Shown piece by piece: positions 42,071 to 50,556 of a stretch of 64,000 bases of DNA. The stretch's first letter is position 1. The number at the start of each line of letters is the position of its first letter. The stretch is taken from NCBI GenBank assembly GCA_025059595.1, contig JANXDI010000012.1, forward strand, positions 32,001 through 96,000. The letters are read 5' to 3'. The notes beneath the pieces are model-generated. The model had not been told where the DNA came from. It saw only the letters and a program-made list of their open reading frames with translations, and did not search any database. The translations under genes were made by a program, and so were the position numbers. This stretch comes from Candidatus Calditenuaceae archaeon (GTDB lineage: Archaea > Thermoproteota > Nitrososphaeria_A > Caldarchaeales > Calditenuaceae).

Positions 42071-42895
42071 ATGTATGCGTCGGTCAGGGACATTAGGGTC
42101 TACAACGAGTGGCTGCCCGTGAGGGTTGAGGCTGAGAGGCCCGAGCTTGTCGGCACCTCCGTGCTGAGGCTCTCGAGGAGGCCCTTGGTGGATGGGGACT
42201 TCGACGGAAGCGTCCTCGACGACGTTGAGGTCAGCGTGGACGGCGCGGATGTGGAGGCTGTATCGGTTGATGCGGAGAGGGGGCTTGTGGCCTTGGCCGA
42301 GCCCGTGCCCGCAGGCTCCGAGGTCTCCGCCAACTATTTCTGGCACCCTGTTTCGGACTCGGAGATTAGGCTAGCGGTTGCGAAGGCCTCTGCCGAGGTC
42401 GAGCTCGTGACTGGGAGGAGGTATCAGGCCTACAGGGCAGCTGAGCGGGTTCTGCTGAATGAGGGGAGCAGGGTGAGGCTGAGGGACAGGATTCTCGCGG
42501 TCGAGAGCGTGAGGGTCTATGACTCGGGCGGTGAGCTGATTGACGATGCGCCTGAGTTTGTGGTTGAGGATGCGGAGCAGGGCCTGCTGAGGCTGAGGCA
42601 ATACGCGGCCGGCTCTCCGTCAGGGCCCCTCTTCCTCCCCACAAACTTCGAGGTCGAAGTCACATACATGACGGGCTACACCGAGACACCCGAGCACATC
42701 AAGCAATACACAATTCTCGCAGCCTCATACGAGGTTCTCCTCAGGTTTCAGAGGATGCTCCAGGTCGAGGGGAGCTACGGCGAGGTGGCTCTGGTGGTGA
42801 AGTCGCCTGAGGGACTGAGGGAGAGGCTGGAGTATCTGAGGGAGGAGATTGAGCGGTTCAGGAGGCTTCTTCCGAAGCCGGTGAGGAGGGTTTGA
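42071..42895 (+). CDS. Head-tail connector (gp6-like adaptor)
   Basis: 274 residues from ATG 42071. The stretch DSEIRLAVAKASAEVELVTG followed by RRYQAYRAAERVL is the helical pattern of phage gp6/gp15-type head-completion adaptors, and PEHIKQYTILAASYEVLLRF matches their C-terminal helices. The N-terminal 90 residues are an added beta-rich domain (VLRLSRRPLVDGDFDGSVLD). It should sit under the portal. The stop is overlapped by the TTG start of the next gene (TTGA). Confidence 0.7.
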   Translation: MYASVRDIRVYNEWLPVRVEAERPELVGTSVLRLSRRPLVDGDFDGSVLDDVEVSVDGADVEAVSVDAERGLVALAEPVPAGSEVSANYFWHPVSDSEIRLAVAKASAEVELVTGRRYQAYRAAERVLLNEGSRVRLRDRILAVESVRVYDSGGELIDDAPEFVVEDAEQGLLRLRQYAAGSPSGPLFLPTNFEVEVTYMTGYTETPEHIKQYTILAASYEVLLRFQRMLQVEGSYGEVALVVKSPEGLRERLEYLREEIERFRRLLPKPVRRV

Positions 42896-43263
42896 TCGAG
42901 CTAGCCGAGGTCGTCTCGGCCCTCGTCGAGGAGCTGAGGGCCGCCACGGGCCTAAAGGTGCGCGTGGGGTGGAGGACAGAGCAGGACACCTACCCGCTCG
43001 CCACGCTACTGATGCTCGACGCGGGCGTCGAGTGGGCCAACCTCGAGATGAGGAGGTTCATCTACAGGCTTAGATTCCAGATTGATTTGTGGCACGGCTC
43101 CGCCGAGGAGTGTGACAGGCTTGCGACTCGGGTCGCTGCGAGACTTATTGACGCGGCTCTTGCGCGGGGCTGGATGGGCCTACGAGTTGAGTCGATGAGG
43201 GACGTGCCCTCGGAGGAGGTCTTCAGGAAGACGGTCGAGGTCAGCTTCTCCCTGATAGGGTAG
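42892..43263 (+). CDS. Neck/tail-completion protein
   Basis: 123 residues from TTG 42892. The alpha/beta pattern VVSALVEELRAATGLKVRVG through RLRFQIDLWHGSAEECDRLA and ESMRDVPSEEVFRKTVEVSF resembles tail-terminator/neck proteins (gpU or gp17-like), small ring formers that join tail to head. The position after the connector agrees. Confidence 0.6.
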   Translation: MIELAEVVSALVEELRAATGLKVRVGWRTEQDTYPLATLLMLDAGVEWANLEMRRFIYRLRFQIDLWHGSAEECDRLATRVAARLIDAALARGWMGLRVESMRDVPSEEVFRKTVEVSFSLIG

Positions 43264-43270
43264 AGGAGGG

Positions 43271-43549
43271 ATGCCCTGCATCTACCGAATCAGGGCTGAC
43301 GGAAGGTTCCTCTGCGGAGCGCGGCCACCGCTCACCTGCTCGAGGAGTGTCTGCCCCTTCGGCCCAACACTCTGGGAGAGGCTAATCAAACATGATGCGC
43401 AGAGCCAGACGCTCTGGATGATGCCTGAGATGCGGATAATCAAGGCGTCGGAGCTGGACCTCGGCAAGCTGGAGCCCGGGGCCTATCTGGTCAAGTCGGT
43501 CAGCCTCTCCGTCGGGGGGCGGAGGAGGTGTCGCTCAGGCAGGCGCTAG
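43271..43549 (+). CDS. Small four-cysteine protein preceding the subtilase
   Basis: 92 residues. The N-terminal 30 residues contain four Cys (MPCIYRIRADGRFLCGARPP, then LTCSRSVCPFG), likely a zinc or disulfide knot, followed by an alpha/beta segment (MRIIKASELDLGKLEPGAYL) and a basic tail. Its 3' end overlaps the subtilase start by 22 bases. No family recognised; perhaps a chaperone or inhibitor of the protease. Confidence 0.6.
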   Translation: MPCIYRIRADGRFLCGARPPLTCSRSVCPFGPTLWERLIKHDAQSQTLWMMPEMRIIKASELDLGKLEPGAYLVKSVSLSVGGRRRCRSGRR

Positions 43550-44412
43550 ACGCTGTGAGGCTCTTGGACAGGGCCGGCGGAGGCGAGGGGTGCAGAGTAG
43601 CAATCATAGACACCGGCTCGGCCGAGGATGCGCCTCTCAAAGGCCACGTTAATCTAACCGGCAAATCTCTCGCCGACACCGAGGCTCACGGAGAATACGT
43701 CCACAGGCTAATCCACAAAATACTACCCGAAGCTGAGATTTACATGGTCAAAGTCCCCAACCCAGTCCCGGACTACGTCTTCATCACAGCGATGCACGAG
43801 GCGATGAAGTGGAGGCCACATGCCGTGAACATAAGCATGGGGAGCGAGATAGCGACTGATGGCGGAGACCCGGTCTCAATCTACGCCGACAGACTCGCGG
43901 CGGTCTCTGTCGTGGTCTGCGCGGCGGGTAATGGAGGGCCGAGGCCTCTGAGCGTCGGCTCTCCGGCCTGCTCCCGCGAATCCCTAGCCGTAGGCGCCGT
44001 AAATTTGAGGCTGAGGCCTTGGTCAAGCAGTAGCAGAGGCCCCACTCTCGATGGGAGGTTTAAGCCCGACATAGTAGCCCCGACCGGGTATTTCTTCGAG
44101 GAGTTTGAGACGCGGCTGACCGGGACATCCTTCTCGACCCCTCTCGCCACGGCCGCGGCGGCCCTGGCCGCCAGCCTCCTTCCACGCCCCCGGCTGATTA
44201 AGAGGCTGCTCCAGCTCACCGCCCAGCCAATACAGGTCTCCCTAGTCAACCTAGCCTTCATCAGGGGCGTCCAGCCCACGGCCAGACCCGCGGTGAACAA
44301 GCTCCTCAGAGCACTCATGGTTACTGCCGACCCGCGGAACATAGTCGGGATGGGGCTTCTGAACGCTGGAGACGCGATTAAGGAGGCATCCCAGCTCGCC
44401 CCGCGGAGCTAG
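43528..44412 (+). CDS. Subtilisin-like serine protease in the viral tail module
   Basis: 294 residues from GTG 43528. The complete subtilase triad is visible: Asp28 in VAIIDTG, His54 in TEAHGEYVH, Ser201 in LTGTSFSTPLATAAA, plus the oxyanion Asn135 in CAAGNGG. There is no signal peptide and no propeptide, so the protein acts inside the cell or within the virion. Placed between the neck protein and the tail tube, it may process tail or host proteins, or travel with the particle. It is distinct from the prohead protease encoded at 40252. Confidence 0.88.
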   Translation: MSLRQALDAVRLLDRAGGGEGCRVAIIDTGSAEDAPLKGHVNLTGKSLADTEAHGEYVHRLIHKILPEAEIYMVKVPNPVPDYVFITAMHEAMKWRPHAVNISMGSEIATDGGDPVSIYADRLAAVSVVVCAAGNGGPRPLSVGSPACSRESLAVGAVNLRLRPWSSSSRGPTLDGRFKPDIVAPTGYFFEEFETRLTGTSFSTPLATAAAALAASLLPRPRLIKRLLQLTAQPIQVSLVNLAFIRGVQPTARPAVNKLLRALMVTADPRNIVGMGLLNAGDAIKEASQLAPRS

Positions 44413-44427
44413 GCGGCCGAGTTCTCA

Positions 44428-44437
44428 GGAATAAAAG
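44428..44437 (+). promoter_or_regulatory. Internal TATA-like element of the tail-tube gene
   Basis: GGAATAAAAG lies in the short gap after the subtilase stop, about 30 bases before ATG 44464, consistent with a leaderless transcript from that ATG. Confidence 0.5.
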
Positions 44438-44463
44438 TGGAGCGCCTCTCATCGTGGGTCGAG

Positions 44464-45354
44464 ATGTTTAGACGGCTCGTAACTTTTGGTGAGGAGAGCA
44501 GCTACGGGACGCCTTCAAGCAACCCCAACAGGCTCTTCGGATGGGTCACGGAGTTCAGCGGAGGAGCTAGGCTGGCTTCGGAGATGGTTGGTGTGATGGA
44601 CGGCTCGAGGAGCAAGAGGGCTGTAGTCTACGGAGTCGACGCAGCGCCGAGCATCAGCTTCCTACCCACGGCCGGAGCCTTCCTCAAATACGCCCTCGGC
44701 AGCGTAACCAACAGCGGCACCGCACCACCCTACACCCACGAAATAACCGTCACGCCAAGCCACAGGCTCCCCTCGATAACCGTGGTTGAGCACAGGGTCG
44801 GGTCGGGCTCGCATGGGTTCAGATACGTGGGCTGCCTAGTTGAGAGGCTCGAGGTTAGCTGGGAGAGGGATGGGCCCTTGGAGTGTAGTGTAGAGCTTGT
44901 TTCGCAGAGGGTTGAGGCTGTCAGCTCGCTTCCTGAGCCCGGCGAGGATGCTGGGACACCCTACAGAGCTGAGATGGCTGCTGTGATTATCGACGGAGTG
45001 GAGCGCGGATACGCCACCGGCGGAGGCATAAGCATATCCAACAACCACACACCCCTCCCCCGCAACCCGGACGGCTTCGTCTCAGGACACATAGCCAACT
45101 CGACAGACATCGAGGCAACAATCTCGCTACACTACATGGACCCTACAATAGTCAACCTCATGCTAGACAAGAAGAAGTTCGACGTGACTGTGAAGTTCGT
45201 GAGAGGCCCGTCGGACAGAATCGAGTTCCAGCTTCTGAGGTGCATCGCTGATGTCGAGGCGCCCCTCTCTGCGGAGGAGGGGCCGACTCAGGAGCTGAGC
45301 CTCAGGGCCGAGGACATCAAGATAGTGGCCGTGGACAGCATACCGAGCTACTGA
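44464..45354 (+). CDS. Major tail tube protein
   Basis: 296 residues from ATG 44464 (GTG 44437 is in frame, but the TATA element overlaps it). TFGEESSYGTPSSNPNRLFG at the N-terminus is the usual start of siphovirus tail-tube proteins. The body is beta-rich, with KYALGSVTNSGTAPPYTHEI and VTPSHRLPSITVVEHRVGSG typical of the tube-protein family annotated in archaeal head-tailed viruses. The position before the chaperone genes and tape measure fits, and the private promoter fits an abundant virion protein. Confidence 0.78.
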   Translation: MFRRLVTFGEESSYGTPSSNPNRLFGWVTEFSGGARLASEMVGVMDGSRSKRAVVYGVDAAPSISFLPTAGAFLKYALGSVTNSGTAPPYTHEITVTPSHRLPSITVVEHRVGSGSHGFRYVGCLVERLEVSWERDGPLECSVELVSQRVEAVSSLPEPGEDAGTPYRAEMAAVIIDGVERGYATGGGISISNNHTPLPRNPDGFVSGHIANSTDIEATISLHYMDPTIVNLMLDKKKFDVTVKFVRGPSDRIEFQLLRCIADVEAPLSAEEGPTQELSLRAEDIKIVAVDSIPSY

Positions 45355-45364
45355 AGAGTCGGGC

Positions 45365-45706
45365 ATGTCTGAATACGCTGAGAGGACTAGGCTTGGAAGG
45401 CTCTTCGCGCGGGAGGCCACGGTCGAGGTTGAAGGCGTGGAGTTCAGGCTAAGGAGGATGACGCTGAGGGAGGAGCTGGAGTGGATGGCCCTCCGCGACA
45501 AAGTCATGAGCGACGAGACTCGGAGCAGGGAGGAGAGGATAGTCGAGGTCTGGGGCGACCTGCTCAGGCGCGTCATAGTCAAGCCAAAGCTGGAGAGCCC
45601 CGTCGAGGAGCTACCAGCCGCGGTCGTCTCGCTCCTGACCTCGGAGATTGAGAGGCTCCACCTCTGGGACCTCCCTTTACAGCGGCCGCCGCGGGTGTCA
45701 AGATGA
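45365..45706 (+). CDS. Tail assembly chaperone, first protein (gpG-like)
   Basis: 113 residues. TVEVEGVEFRLRRMTLREEL followed by EWMALRDKV is typical of the N-terminal part of tail assembly chaperones, which bind the tape measure during tail assembly. In most siphoviruses the second product arises by frameshifting; here it is a separate ORF that begins at an ATGA overlap (45703). Confidence 0.65.
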   Translation: MSEYAERTRLGRLFAREATVEVEGVEFRLRRMTLREELEWMALRDKVMSDETRSREERIVEVWGDLLRRVIVKPKLESPVEELPAAVVSLLTSEIERLHLWDLPLQRPPRVSR

Positions 45707-45867
45707 ACAGGGAGCTTCTCCCCTATCTTCTGGCTGAGAGGTTCGGCTGGACTCACGAGGATATAATGAGGATGACGAGGGCCGAGGCGCTCTACTACGC
45801 AGCGGCTGCGAGGCTGGCGGAGAGGGAGGCTGAGAGGGCCGCGAAGAGGTCTCGTAAGAGGAGGTAG
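45703..45867 (+). CDS. Tail assembly chaperone, second protein (gpT-like)
   Basis: 54 residues. LLPYLLAERFGWTHEDIMRM, then TRAEALYYAAAARLAE, ending in a very basic tail (KRSRKRR). A short 'LAERFGWS.eei..m...e' helix pair is the usual form of the second chaperone domain. It starts by ATGA overlap with the first chaperone gene, and no slippery sequence is seen there, so re-initiation probably replaces frameshifting. Confidence 0.65.
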   Translation: MNRELLPYLLAERFGWTHEDIMRMTRAEALYYAAAARLAEREAERAAKRSRKRR

Positions 45868-45880
45868 AGGTGGGGGAGGG

Positions 45881-46312
45881 TTGGCTTCGGTGGAGTTCAA
45901 GGGCCTCGAAGAGCTTGAGGCCGCCCTCAGAAAGCTTGCCGCAGAGCTCGACTCCCGGGCCGATGAGGAGCTGGGGGAGCTGGCTAGGCTTTTCCTTGAG
46001 GAGGCGCGGGCGAGGACGCCGGTCAAGACAGGCCGGCTCAGAGACAGCATAGTCATCAGGCGCGAAGCCCATGCGAAATACTCCGTCGAGGCCACGGCAC
46101 CCTATGCGGGATACGTCGAATACGGCTCAGGCCCCCACATCATCGAGCCAACAAAAGCCTCGGCCCTCAAGTTCAGCATAAGCGGGAAGACGGTCTACAC
46201 GCGCAGGGTGAGGCACCCGGGAAGCAGCCCGAGACCCTACTGGAGGCCGGCCTTCAGCGAGGCTGCTAAGGCGGCTTCAAGGCTTCTCGCGCGGGTGGTT
46301 AGGCCGGGTTGA
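45881..46312 (+). CDS. HK97 gp10-like neck protein
   Basis: 143 residues from TTG 45881. EELGELARLFLEEARARTPV followed by KTGRLRDSI and APYAGYVEYGSGPH are the hallmarks of the HK97 gp10 family of head-tail joining proteins. In most viruses it lies upstream of the tail tube gene; here it lies between the chaperones and the tape measure, so gene order is rearranged. The stop overlaps the tape-measure start by TTGA. Confidence 0.8.
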   Translation: MASVEFKGLEELEAALRKLAAELDSRADEELGELARLFLEEARARTPVKTGRLRDSIVIRREAHAKYSVEATAPYAGYVEYGSGPHIIEPTKASALKFSISGKTVYTRRVRHPGSSPRPYWRPAFSEAAKAASRLLARVVRPG

Positions 46313-48615
46313 CGGTCTCGGAGTTCACGCTCAAGGCAATCTTCACGGCTGAGGACAGGGTTAGCGGCCAAGTCGAGAGAATCCGGAGAAGCTTCGGCGA
46401 GCTGGCTTCCGCAGGTGAGGAGGGCGGCGGGAGGCTTAGGGCTGCGATGGAGTCCGTCGGGAGGGTGGCTGAGATAGCGCTGGGATTCACGTTCGCCTCA
46501 GCCATAGGCAGGGCCGCTGAGTTCGTCAGGGAGAGTGTGGATGTCTTCGCGAGGCTCGAGCGGAGCACTCTCCAGCTAGCGGCCGCGACTCGGGAAGCAG
46601 GCCAAGACATCCAAGGCCTTGCAGAGGCCCTCCGCTCAATAGCATCAGCAGCAGCCCGCGAATACGCGGTAACGGCAGAGGAGGCTGTCACGGCGATGGA
46701 GGCACTCGTCAAGGCCGGGCTCGGGGCCGAGGACACTCTCAACGCTCTCGGAGCCGCAATCATGCTCGCGAAGAATGAGGGAGTCTCATTCGCCGAGGCA
46801 GGAAACAACCTAGTCCAGGTTCTCGCACAGTTCGGCCTCAGAGGAGATGAGGCGGCCAGAGTTGTGGACGCCCTGACAAACGCCTCCCGGCTCGGAGTTG
46901 GGACGGCCCAAGACTTCGCCCGCGGCCTCGCAAACACCGCATCCACCGCAAAGAGCCTCGGCCTCAGCCTCGAAGAAGCGACAACGTGGCTCGTGGTTCT
47001 TGAGAGGCGTCTCGGCTCCGCAGAGGAGGCTGGAACAATCTTCAACAGGTTTCTCCTCGAGCTGGCCGACATAGCTGAGAGGCTCGGCATCCCCCTGAGG
47101 GAGGCGGACGGGACGCTCAGAAGCATGCAGGACGTCATCCTCGAGGTCGTCGCGGCCGTGAGGGGCGCGGGGGGCAGCTTCGTCGAGCTCCAGGACAGGC
47201 TCAGCGGCGTCGATTCAAGGGCCTTGAAGGCGCTTCTCACGCTCTCTCAGATGACGGAGAGCTTTGAGGAGTTGAGGGGCGAGGTCTCGAGGAGCGGCGC
47301 GGCGATGGATGTCTTCTCGGCGGCCCTCGACTCTACCGCGGGTAGGCTTGAGAGGCAGAGGGCTGAGATAGACAGGTGGCAGAGAAGCATAGGCGAAGCA
47401 GTCGCGGGGATATACACCATGGCCGCCCCAACCATGCTCAAGCTCGCAGACGCGATAGTCACACCCTGGCGCGGAATAATAGCATACTTCACCGGCGACG
47501 AGTTCCAGAAACTCTCAGCCGCGGTCGAGACACAACTACACATACTCGGAAGAATGACGGAGGAGGAGTCCGCAAACTGGATAATGAGCTGGGTCGAGGC
47601 CGGAAGAATAACGAGGAGCGAGGCCCTCGAGATAGCCGGCTCCATGCTAAGCCTCTCGACAATCGCTAGGACGGGGCTTCGGGCCCTAGTCGAGGAGGCG
47701 GTGGCGGTGGGTGAGGAGGTTCCTCCAGCCCTCCAGCCGCTCACGGCAACCCTCCAAGGCATGGCCGAGGAAGCCTCACAGACGAGACTCGCTTTTGAGA
47801 ATCTCTCAAAGGGAGTCAAGTCGTTCGTCGAGGATGCGAGTGTTTTGAGGGAGGCCGCGGCGCTATTCACCAACTACTACGACGTTGTGCTGGCTGTTGA
47901 GCAGGCCCTCGGACGAGACGTCCAGCTCACCGAGGAGGCGGAGAGGAGCAAGGCGCGGCTCTCGGCGACGATGCAGGTCCTAGGCCTCGTGACTGAGAGC
48001 TTCGGCCTCGTCCAGCAGGCACTCCAGCTGTATCTCCTCGGCGGGAAGGAGGCGGGCGACATGCTGCTAAACACTATGACCGGCCTCGTGGCTGCGACTG
48101 AAGACGGCTCGGTTACCGCGGCCGAGTTCAGGCAGATTCTGGGCGGCCTCGGCGTGGACAGCGAAAACGTGGCGGGAAGCCTCCACAGCATACTGCAGAA
48201 ATCTCTAGAGGCGGTTAAGGCCGCGATAGAGGGGAACATTCAAGCAGCCACAAATTTCAGCCAAGCCCTTAACATGCTCGACGGCCGGACAGCCCACACA
48301 TACCACTACCACCACATAGTAACCGTAACGGAGCCGGCTAGATACGAGGAAGTATCAGCGGCTGAGCAGGCGGCCCGCGCAGGCCTACCCATGGCCCAGC
48401 AAGGCATCTGGAACGTGCCGAGAGACATGCCAGTCTATCTCCATGCAGGCGAGATGGTCATCCCCAAGCCCGTCGCAGACTGGTTGAGACGCGGAGGAGG
48501 CATAACCAAGAACTACGCCGTGAAAATCGTGGTGAACGCGGCCGGAGCTGCTGAGCCGAGAGAGCTCGCCGAGGCGGTTTCGCGGGAGCTTGTCCGCAAG
48601 CTCAGGGCGATGTAG
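46309..48615 (+). CDS. Tail tape measure protein
   Basis: 768 residues from TTG 46309. The TP901-type core is clear: FVRESVDVFARLERSTLQLA, AAREYAVTAEEAVTAMEALV, GVSFAEAGNNLVQVLAQFGL, FARGLANTASTAKSLGLSLE. It contains a hydrophobic segment near residues 55-70 and long helices. The C-terminus ends with an alpha/beta cap (PVYLHAGEMVIPKPVADWLR). It sets tail length: by the usual rule of about 1.5 Angstrom per residue, near 115 nm if all residues are helical. Confidence 0.88.
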   Translation: MTVSEFTLKAIFTAEDRVSGQVERIRRSFGELASAGEEGGGRLRAAMESVGRVAEIALGFTFASAIGRAAEFVRESVDVFARLERSTLQLAAATREAGQDIQGLAEALRSIASAAAREYAVTAEEAVTAMEALVKAGLGAEDTLNALGAAIMLAKNEGVSFAEAGNNLVQVLAQFGLRGDEAARVVDALTNASRLGVGTAQDFARGLANTASTAKSLGLSLEEATTWLVVLERRLGSAEEAGTIFNRFLLELADIAERLGIPLREADGTLRSMQDVILEVVAAVRGAGGSFVELQDRLSGVDSRALKALLTLSQMTESFEELRGEVSRSGAAMDVFSAALDSTAGRLERQRAEIDRWQRSIGEAVAGIYTMAAPTMLKLADAIVTPWRGIIAYFTGDEFQKLSAAVETQLHILGRMTEEESANWIMSWVEAGRITRSEALEIAGSMLSLSTIARTGLRALVEEAVAVGEEVPPALQPLTATLQGMAEEASQTRLAFENLSKGVKSFVEDASVLREAAALFTNYYDVVLAVEQALGRDVQLTEEAERSKARLSATMQVLGLVTESFGLVQQALQLYLLGGKEAGDMLLNTMTGLVAATEDGSVTAAEFRQILGGLGVDSENVAGSLHSILQKSLEAVKAAIEGNIQAATNFSQALNMLDGRTAHTYHYHHIVTVTEPARYEEVSAAEQAARAGLPMAQQGIWNVPRDMPVYLHAGEMVIPKPVADWLRRGGGITKNYAVKIVVNAAGAAEPRELAEAVSRELVRKLRAM

Positions 48616-48616
48616 C

Positions 48617-48667
48617 ATGGCTGTCAGCGAAGACAGGCCGACGGCCAAGGAGGCGGGAGGCCCCTGA
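48617..48667 (+). other. Mini-ORF of 16 codons between tape measure and tail hub
   Basis: ATG 48617 to TGA 48665-48667, encoding MAVSEDRPTAKEAGGP. It starts one base after the tape-measure stop, and its stop overlaps a CTG at 48664 that is in frame with the hub gene. It may exist only to bring ribosomes to that start. Confidence 0.4.
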
Positions 48668-50556
48668 CGAGGCTCCAGATATTCAGCGGCTCAAGCTGGC
48701 TCGACAGGACAGAGAAGCTCACAAGACTCCGATGGTCCGCCAACACCCGCGAGCTTGAGAGCATAAGGTTCAGCCTCCACTCCGAAAACATCGAGGCGGG
48801 GCAGAGGGTCAGGCTCATCCTTGGACAGGAAGTGAAGTTCGAGGGCGTCGTCTACGAGGTCGAGAGGAGACATGAGGCTGGAGACGTGGGCCGCGTGGAA
48901 GCCCTCGCCTACTCAGAACTCATCCTATACGAGAGGAGCATAGTCTACAGAGTATACCCGACAGGGACACGGGCCGGCAGAATAATCAAGGACCTGGCCT
49001 CCCTAGTCCCAGACGTAAACACGTCGAACGTCGACGAGGATGGGACACCGGCCCTCAACACCGTCTGGACGATACAGAACGTCGAGGCCCTCCGCGTAAT
49101 GCTCGACATCGCGCGGGGGACAAACCACTACATCCGCATGAAGCCGGGGAGGAGGCTATACTTCAAGCCCAAAGCCACAGGCACATACAAGGCCGTGATA
49201 AACACCTCGAACACGGCCTCGGCATCCCTCCGAGAGGATAGATGGAGGCTCAGGAACAGGATAATCTACATCGGCGCCGACGGCCGGGTATTGGCTGACG
49301 TCAGCGAGCCGCCGGGCGACCTGCCACTAACAGTCCACGACCCATTCCTCACCGACGAGACCGAGGCCAAGCGGAGGGCCCAGACCAGACTCGCCCTCTG
49401 CCGAGAATACGGGAGACAGCTGGAGGTCGAGCTCCACAGAAACGTCTTCGAGCAGATGAACGTAGAGCTCTACGACACCATCCGCGTAAGCCTCCCAAGC
49501 CTCGGCCTAAACAACACCGACCTACCCATAACAGGCATAGAATACATCCCCGAGAGCCTCAGATACCGCCTCACCCTGAGCGGGGCCCTAGAGCTGCTGG
49601 AGGATTATCTCCGGGAGGCTGTCGGCGGAGATGTGGCGGCCCGGTTCGGCCGGGCTATGACGGTTCCGGAGATGCTCTCGACCGCCGTGATGACTACGGG
49701 TGAAGGCCTCAGGACGCAGTCCACCACTCGGCACCCAATCTACATCAACAAGCCTCCACTAACCCTCCGCAACGCACAGAACATAGTCCTAAACAGCGAC
49801 GGCCACGCCGTCCTCACATCAGGAGCAACTCTGGGGAGCTTCGAGGCCGAGGTTCTACCCGGCTCACCGCTCTTCACCTCATACACAAGATGCGAGTGGA
49901 TACTAACGAAGAATCAGGGCTGGGCGAGGGTCCAGGTCCTAACCGCATCGGGCGAGGAGATTGCTTCAGTAATCGACGCCGCCGAGACGCAAATCGTGGA
50001 TATTCCACGCTGGCCGAGGGCCTTCGGCGGCCTAACCTTCAAGACGGCGGCCTTGTGGGGCGCAACAGGGGCATCGGTCTCGGACATCGCGGCGGGCCTC
50101 ATTAACACCTACTGCCTCAGACTATCTCCCACCACACCCGGAACATACGGCGAGACACACTATCCCTCTGCAAAGAACCTCAACCTCAGGCTCAACTTCG
50201 CGCGGTATCTCCGCCTCTACCTATACGGCGACCACGCACAAAGCTTCACGGTCAAGGTTAGGCTACACCAAGACGCGAACAACTACCTCGAAGGAGCATT
50301 CAACGTCAGACGCGACACCTGGATGAAGTACGAGGCCGCGCTCTCCACCTTCACTAAGGCCGGCAACCCCACCGCGATGAACTGGATAAGCATACTCTCG
50401 CCATACAGGCTCCTCATAGACAGCGACTACGTCCTCACACCACTTCTCCGCGAGCTTCTCAGGCTAAAAATAACACTCGGGAGAGATTCTGCGGCCATGT
50501 TATCGCCGGCCGTTAGGCTGGTGAAGATTATCTGGCGCGAAGGTGATTATGGATGA
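48664..50556 (+). CDS. Tail hub/baseplate protein (gpD/gp27-like)
   Basis: 630 residues if CTG 48664 is the start; the first GTG is at 48832, but 56 clearly coding codons precede it (LQIFSGSSWLDRTEKLTRLR, ELESIRFSLHSENIEAGQRV). These form the first beta barrel of a hub protein. The middle (YPTGTRAGRIIKDLASLVPD, EALRVMLDIARGTNHYIRMK, RRAQTRLALCREYGRQLEVE) matches the 'late control D'/hub fold. The C-terminal half is beta-rich and may carry a carbohydrate-binding-like sandwich. The CTG overlaps the stop of a mini-ORF by CTGA. Confidence 0.68.
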   Translation: MTRLQIFSGSSWLDRTEKLTRLRWSANTRELESIRFSLHSENIEAGQRVRLILGQEVKFEGVVYEVERRHEAGDVGRVEALAYSELILYERSIVYRVYPTGTRAGRIIKDLASLVPDVNTSNVDEDGTPALNTVWTIQNVEALRVMLDIARGTNHYIRMKPGRRLYFKPKATGTYKAVINTSNTASASLREDRWRLRNRIIYIGADGRVLADVSEPPGDLPLTVHDPFLTDETEAKRRAQTRLALCREYGRQLEVELHRNVFEQMNVELYDTIRVSLPSLGLNNTDLPITGIEYIPESLRYRLTLSGALELLEDYLREAVGGDVAARFGRAMTVPEMLSTAVMTTGEGLRTQSTTRHPIYINKPPLTLRNAQNIVLNSDGHAVLTSGATLGSFEAEVLPGSPLFTSYTRCEWILTKNQGWARVQVLTASGEEIASVIDAAETQIVDIPRWPRAFGGLTFKTAALWGATGASVSDIAAGLINTYCLRLSPTTPGTYGETHYPSAKNLNLRLNFARYLRLYLYGDHAQSFTVKVRLHQDANNYLEGAFNVRRDTWMKYEAALSTFTKAGNPTAMNWISILSPYRLLIDSDYVLTPLLRELLRLKITLGRDSAAMLSPAVRLVKIIWREGDYG

